Assembly (NCBI GenBank): GCA_020026155.1
Contig: JAHHQX010000013.1
Location: 1 to 53,981, forward strand
Length of the DNA: 53,981 nucleotides
Direction: 5' to 3'
DNA from: Actinobacillus sp.
Lineage (GTDB): Bacteria > Pseudomonadota > Gammaproteobacteria > Enterobacterales > Pasteurellaceae
Positions within the stretch are counted from its first letter, which is position 1. The number at the start of each line of letters is the position of its first letter. Made by a program: the position numbers and the translations under genes. A model generated the notes under the pieces. The model ran no database searches, was not told the DNA's origin, and saw nothing but the letters and a program-made list of their open reading frames with translations. Below, in pieces: positions 50,544 to 53,981 of the stretch.

Positions 50544-51614
50544 ATGCCAGAGAATCAATTACCAATAAAAGATGACAGTCGTGTCGGCAAAATTGAACAA
50601 GTTTTACCGCCAATCGCCTTATTAGAAAAATTTCCAGTTTCACCAGTTGCAGCTACAACAGTGAAGCAAGCACGCCGTGCGGCGAGTGAGATTATCAAAG
50701 GGAAATCCGATCGTTTGCTTGTCGTTATCGGTCCTTGTTCTATTCATGATCCAGAATCAGCGGTTGAATATGCAAAAAAACTTAAAACAATGCGTGATAA
50801 ATACCAAGATGAATTAGAAATTATCATGCGTGTCTATTTTGAAAAACCACGCACAACGGTAGGTTGGAAAGGATTAATTAATGATCCTTATTTAAACCAT
50901 ACTTATGCGCTTAATGATGGTTTACAGATCGCACGTAAATTGCTAGCTGAAATTAACGATCTCGGCGTCCCTACCGCAGGCGAATTTTTGGATATGATCA
51001 CGCCACAATATTTGGCAGATTTTATGAGCTGGGGTGCAATTGGCGCACGTACGACAGAATCCCAAGTCCATCGTGAATTGGCATCAGGCTTGCCTTGTCC
51101 GGTAGGTTTTAAAAACTCGACAAATGGCAGTGTTAAAATCGCGTTAGATGCGATTCGTGCAACTCGCTCACCGCATTCTTTCTTGTCGGTTACAAAATTT
51201 GGACATTCTGCCATCATCTCAACGACAGGGAACGAAGATTGCCACATTATTTTACGCGGTGGTGAAAATGGTACAAATTATGATGCAAAATCTATCGCAA
51301 CAGTCTGTGAAAAAATCCAAGAAATGAATGGGCTAGCCCATGTAATGGTCGATTTTAGTCATGCAAATAGCCAAAAAGATTTTAGAAAGCAAATGGTTGT
51401 TTGTCAGGATGTATGTCAACAAGTCAGCCAAGGATCTAAACAGATCTTTGGAGTAATGATCGAAAGCCATCTTAAAGAAGGGCGTCAGGATCTCATCGAA
51501 GGACAACCTTTAACATACGGACAAAGTATTACTGATGCGTGTCTAGGTTGGGCAGATTCAGAAAATGTATTAGGCGAACTTGCTGCGGCGGTTCGAGCAC
51601 GTCGCCAAAAATAA
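50544..51614 (+). CDS. aroG: 3-deoxy-7-phosphoheptulonate (DAHP) synthase
   Basis: DAHP synthase condenses phosphoenolpyruvate and erythrose 4-phosphate, the first step of the shikimate pathway. The 356-residue type I alpha enzyme shows VVIGPCSIHDP (metal Cys), RVYFEKPRTTVGWKGLINDP, GARTTESQVHRELASGL, SVTKFGHSAI and ILRGG. The metal site DFSHANS also fits. SVTKxGHSAI and DFSHANS match the AroG (Phe-sensitive) isoform; AroF has different residues there. Feedback type remains inference. Only 13 nt separate the lysS terminator from its ATG, so its promoter must lie upstream or in lysS. A dispersed-element copy follows at once. Confidence 0.93.
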   Translation: MPENQLPIKDDSRVGKIEQVLPPIALLEKFPVSPVAATTVKQARRAASEIIKGKSDRLLVVIGPCSIHDPESAVEYAKKLKTMRDKYQDELEIIMRVYFEKPRTTVGWKGLINDPYLNHTYALNDGLQIARKLLAEINDLGVPTAGEFLDMITPQYLADFMSWGAIGARTTESQVHRELASGLPCPVGFKNSTNGSVKIALDAIRATRSPHSFLSVTKFGHSAIISTTGNEDCHIILRGGENGTNYDAKSIATVCEKIQEMNGLAHVMVDFSHANSQKDFRKQMVVCQDVCQQVSQGSKQIFGVMIESHLKEGRQDLIEGQPLTYGQSITDACLGWADSENVLGELAAAVRARRQK

Positions 51615-51616
51615 GC

Positions 51617-51645
51617 ATAAATTTTCACGAAAAACGTGGCGTGAT
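51617..51645 (+). repeat. Dispersed 29-bp 3'-of-gene element, copy 7
   Basis: ATAAATTTTCA is followed by CGAAAAACGTGGCGTGAT, starting 2 nt after the aroG stop and in aroG orientation. The core hairpin here is CACG / CGTG instead of CCG / CGG in copy 1, a paired change. Confidence 0.7.
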
Positions 51646-51673
51646 TCTCTTTTAAATTTAAAAGGTATGATTA

Positions 51674-53686
51674 ATGAAATTAAATCCACAGCAACAACAG
51701 GCTGTTGAAAGTGTAGAAGGTGCGTGTCTAGTTCTTGCAGGCGCAGGATCAGGGAAAACACGTGTGATTATCAACAAAATTGCTTACCTCATTCATAAAG
51801 GTTTTTATCGTCCGCATCACATTGCTGCGGTGACATTCACGAATAAAGCTGCACGTGAAATGAAAGAAAGGGTAGCCAGTTCTATTGGTAAAGATCAAAC
51901 ACGTGGATTACGAATTTCTACTTTTCATACCTTAGGATTCGAGATTGTTAAACAAGAATATCGTGAATTAAATTTTAAGGCGCATATTACGTTGCTCGAC
52001 GATCATGATCAATTTGCTTTATTAAAAGAATTGACCTCGGATCTGCTACAAGAGGATCGAGAAAAAGTGCGGGCGGTGATGGCTCGGATTAGTAAATGGA
52101 AAAATGATCTGATTTTGCCTAAGCAAGCCTTGGCATTAGCAACAATGCCAGATGAGCGCTTAGCGGCAACCTGTTATGCGCGTTATCAAAATCAAATCCA
52201 CGCATATAATGCGTTGGATTTTGATGATCTGATCATGATGCCGACACTTTTACTAAAAAATAATGAAGAAGTCCGTATGCGTTGGCGTGATAAGATCCGT
52301 TATTTACTCGTCGATGAATATCAAGACAGTAACACCAGTCAATATATGCTAATTAAAATGTTGGTGGGAGAAGACGGGAACTTTACGGTTGTTGGCGATG
52401 ATGATCAGTCTATCTATGCATGGCGTGGTGCTGAACCACAAAATATGATGCGTCTTAATCAGGATTTTCCAAACTTACACGTTATAAAACTCGAACAAAA
52501 TTATCGTTCAAGCCAACGTATTTTGCATTGTGCTAATATTCTCATTGAAAATAATGAACATATTTTTGATAAAAAATTATTTTCCGTTCTTGGCGAAGGC
52601 GAAAAATTACAGGTTATTACCGCAAAAAATGAAGAGCATGAAGCGCAACGCATTGCAGGGGAAATCCTAACGCAACACATGCTTTATCAAATGCCTTATA
52701 AACGTTTTGCCGTATTATATCGTGGTAATCACCAATCACGCTTGTTAGAACGAATTTTTGTTCAAAACCGCATACCTTATAAAATTTCTGGTGGAACATC
52801 CTTTTTCTCTCGTCCAGAAGTCAAAGATATGATGGCATACTTACGTTTGATCGTGAATCCCGATGATGATGCTGCTTTCTTGCGAATTGTGAATACACCA
52901 AAACGCTCAATTGGTCCCGCAACGTTAGAAACGTTAGGTTCATTAGCAAAAGAAAGACATCTTAGCTTATATGAAGCAATTTTTGATTTTGAATTAATCA
53001 ATCGCTTAACCCCTCGCAATTATGATGCCTTACAGAAGTTTGCAAACTGGATCCAAGGGCTTTCTGAGAAAGCTCAACGAACCAGTCCAGAAAGTATTTT
53101 ACGTAGTATGCTAGGTGATTTGCATTATGAAGAATATCTTTATGAGCAGGCAAGTAGCCCGAAAATTGCAGAAATGCAAGCTCGTAACATGGCGACACTC
53201 TTTAATTGGGTGGAAAACATGCTTACTGGTGATGGGTTAAATGACAAGATGACCTTAGCACAGGTTGTAGTTCAATTAACCTTACGTGATATGTTAGAAC
53301 GTAACGCTGCCGATGAAGATGCCGATCAGGTGCAATTAATGACATTGCATGCTTCGAAAGGTTTAGAATTTCCGCATGTTTTCTTGATGGGAATGGAAGA
53401 GGGAATTTTGCCACATCAAACTAGTATTGATGAAGATAATGTAGAAGAAGAACGTCGTCTTGCTTACGTGGGGATTACACGAGCAAAAGAAAAATTGACC
53501 TTCACATTATGTAAAGAACGTTCCCAATTTGGTGAAACTGTACAAACTGAACCAAGCCGTTTTTTAGCAGAATTACCGCAAGATCACATTGAATGGGAAA
53601 AAAGTGTGAAGGAACAAGATAAAAAACGAGATAGGGAAGTCGCTGCAAATGCATTCGCGAGTATGCGCGCTATGTTGGGGAAATAA
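51674..53686 (+). CDS. rep: ATP-dependent DNA helicase Rep
   Basis: Rep is a superfamily 1A 3'-5' helicase that travels with the replisome and clears nucleoprotein blocks. Walker A AGAGSGKT is at residues 22-29, motif II VDEYQD, motif III DDDQSIYAWRGA, motif IV/V MTLHASKGLEFPHVFL and motif VI VGITRAKEKL. The start KLNPQQQQAVESVEGACLVLAGAG is closer to Rep than to UvrD. The 670-residue length also fits Rep (673). It has an AAAGG site before ATG. No clear terminator is visible before the tRNA genes. Confidence 0.95.
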   Translation: MKLNPQQQQAVESVEGACLVLAGAGSGKTRVIINKIAYLIHKGFYRPHHIAAVTFTNKAAREMKERVASSIGKDQTRGLRISTFHTLGFEIVKQEYRELNFKAHITLLDDHDQFALLKELTSDLLQEDREKVRAVMARISKWKNDLILPKQALALATMPDERLAATCYARYQNQIHAYNALDFDDLIMMPTLLLKNNEEVRMRWRDKIRYLLVDEYQDSNTSQYMLIKMLVGEDGNFTVVGDDDQSIYAWRGAEPQNMMRLNQDFPNLHVIKLEQNYRSSQRILHCANILIENNEHIFDKKLFSVLGEGEKLQVITAKNEEHEAQRIAGEILTQHMLYQMPYKRFAVLYRGNHQSRLLERIFVQNRIPYKISGGTSFFSRPEVKDMMAYLRLIVNPDDDAAFLRIVNTPKRSIGPATLETLGSLAKERHLSLYEAIFDFELINRLTPRNYDALQKFANWIQGLSEKAQRTSPESILRSMLGDLHYEEYLYEQASSPKIAEMQARNMATLFNWVENMLTGDGLNDKMTLAQVVVQLTLRDMLERNAADEDADQVQLMTLHASKGLEFPHVFLMGMEEGILPHQTSIDEDNVEEERRLAYVGITRAKEKLTFTLCKERSQFGETVQTEPSRFLAELPQDHIEWEKSVKEQDKKRDREVAANAFASMRAMLGK

Positions 53687-53778
53687 ACATAAAATGTTTC
53701 TTTTCAAAACAAAAAGGAAACAGATTGATAATAATGATCTTTTTTTATGCAAACAAATGCATAAAGTAAAAAAACTAT

Positions 53779-53806
53779 TTGACTTATTTCTATAAAACCG
53801 TATTAT
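53779..53806 (+). promoter_or_regulatory. Promoter of the tRNA-Ser/tRNA-Arg genes
   Basis: TTGACT at 53779-53784 and TATTAT at 53801-53806 have a 16-nt spacer, 20 nt before the mature tRNA-Ser 5' end. Confidence 0.7.
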
Positions 53807-53826
53807 ACGCCGCACAAACCAATTGC

Positions 53827-53917
53827 GGTGAGATGGCCGAGAGGCTGAAGGCGCGCCCCTGCTAAGGGCGTATAGGGCAAAACTCTATCGAGGGTTCGAA
53901 TCCCTCTCTCACCGCCA
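53827..53917 (+). tRNA. serX: tRNA-Ser(GCU)
   Basis: This class II tRNA has a long variable arm, is 91 nt including an encoded CCA and closely resembles E. coli tRNA-Ser(GCU). The acceptor arm is GGTGAG...CTCACC, the D-arm contains GGCCGAGAGGCT, and the anticodon GCT is at 53861-53863 in CTGCTAA. The T-loop is GGTTCGAATCC. It decodes AGC and AGU. Confidence 0.96.
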
Positions 53918-53930
53918 TTTTTTTTATTAC

Positions 53931-53981
53931 GCACCCATAGCTCAATTGGATAGAGTACTCGGCTACGAACCGAGCGGTTAG
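53931..53981 (+). tRNA. tRNA-Arg(ACG), cut by the window end
   Basis: The first 51 nt match tRNA-Arg(ACG): GCACCCATAGCTCAATTGGA (acceptor and D-arm), then CTCGGCTACGAACCGAG with the anticodon ACG at 53965-53967. The 3' part lies beyond the window. Its A34 is the substrate of TadA. It is 14 nt downstream of tRNA-Ser and in the same transcript. Confidence 0.95.

Noticed and set aside
53697..53722. Weak hairpin after rep (GTTTCTTTT / AAAAGGAAAC)
   Set aside because: The arms are imperfect and no T-run follows, so it is not called as a terminator.

Overview
The window reads as core chromosome of a low-GC gammaproteobacterium, most likely a member of the Pasteurellaceae. The evidence is the gene content and order (holC-valS, rlmL-rppH-TSUP-lgt-thyA-tadA, ftsB-ispD-ispF-truD-surE, hflK-hflC, focA...pflB, prfB-lysS), a Hia/Hsf-style trimeric autotransporter, a 283-residue ThyA and a ComE1-like protein. 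The genus cannot be fixed by eye. The classical Pasteurellaceae uptake-signal cores (AAGTGCGGT, ACAAGCGGT) were not seen in any intergenic region.

Layout. 1-6683: the 3' part of a very large trimeric autotransporter adhesin, built of long near-identical repeats and cut by the window start. 6875-16180: holC-valS, tyrP (minus), menH, greA, yhbY (minus), rlmE-ftsH. 16410-18712: efp and the periplasmic nucleotidase ushA. 18837-24637: a tight plus-strand run rlmL-rppH-TSUP permease-lgt-thyA-tadA. 24661-31147: a minus-strand block with a PKMT-like methyltransferase, a MarC-family protein, typA, rdgB, a ComEA-like protein and yajQ. 31400-37918: a YtjB-like membrane protein, prfC, ftsB-ispD-ispF-truD-surE and two small DUF1622 membrane proteins. 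37968-42205: uup (minus) and hflK-hflC. 42509-42871: a small lipoprotein bracketed by repeats. 43033-47497: a minus-strand focA / YhjX-like transporter / pflB fermentation cluster with an FNR-like site upstream. 47849-53686: prfB (with programmed frameshift), lysS, aroG, rep. 53827-53981: tRNA-Ser(GCU) and the start of tRNA-Arg(ACG).

How the genes work together. Most are translation and RNA-modification genes (valS, lysS, prfB, prfC, efp, typA, rlmE, rlmL, truD, tadA, greA, yhbY). TadA makes the inosine needed by tRNA-Arg(ACG), which starts at the right edge. FtsH and its modulators HflK/HflC are both present but far apart. FocA, PflB and the OFA-family transporter form a pyruvate/formate module. 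tyrP and menH share a divergent region with two TyrR-box-like palindromes, and aroG adds an aromatic-pathway entry enzyme.

No CRISPR array, prophage, insertion sequence or recognisable new defence system is visible. The least explained signal is a dispersed element of about 29 bp (core CGAAAATCGGGGCGTGAT). It occurs at seven intergenic sites, each time just after a stop codon and in the orientation of the preceding gene. At two sites a second, inverted copy makes a pair, and these two pairs bracket the small lipoprotein gene.
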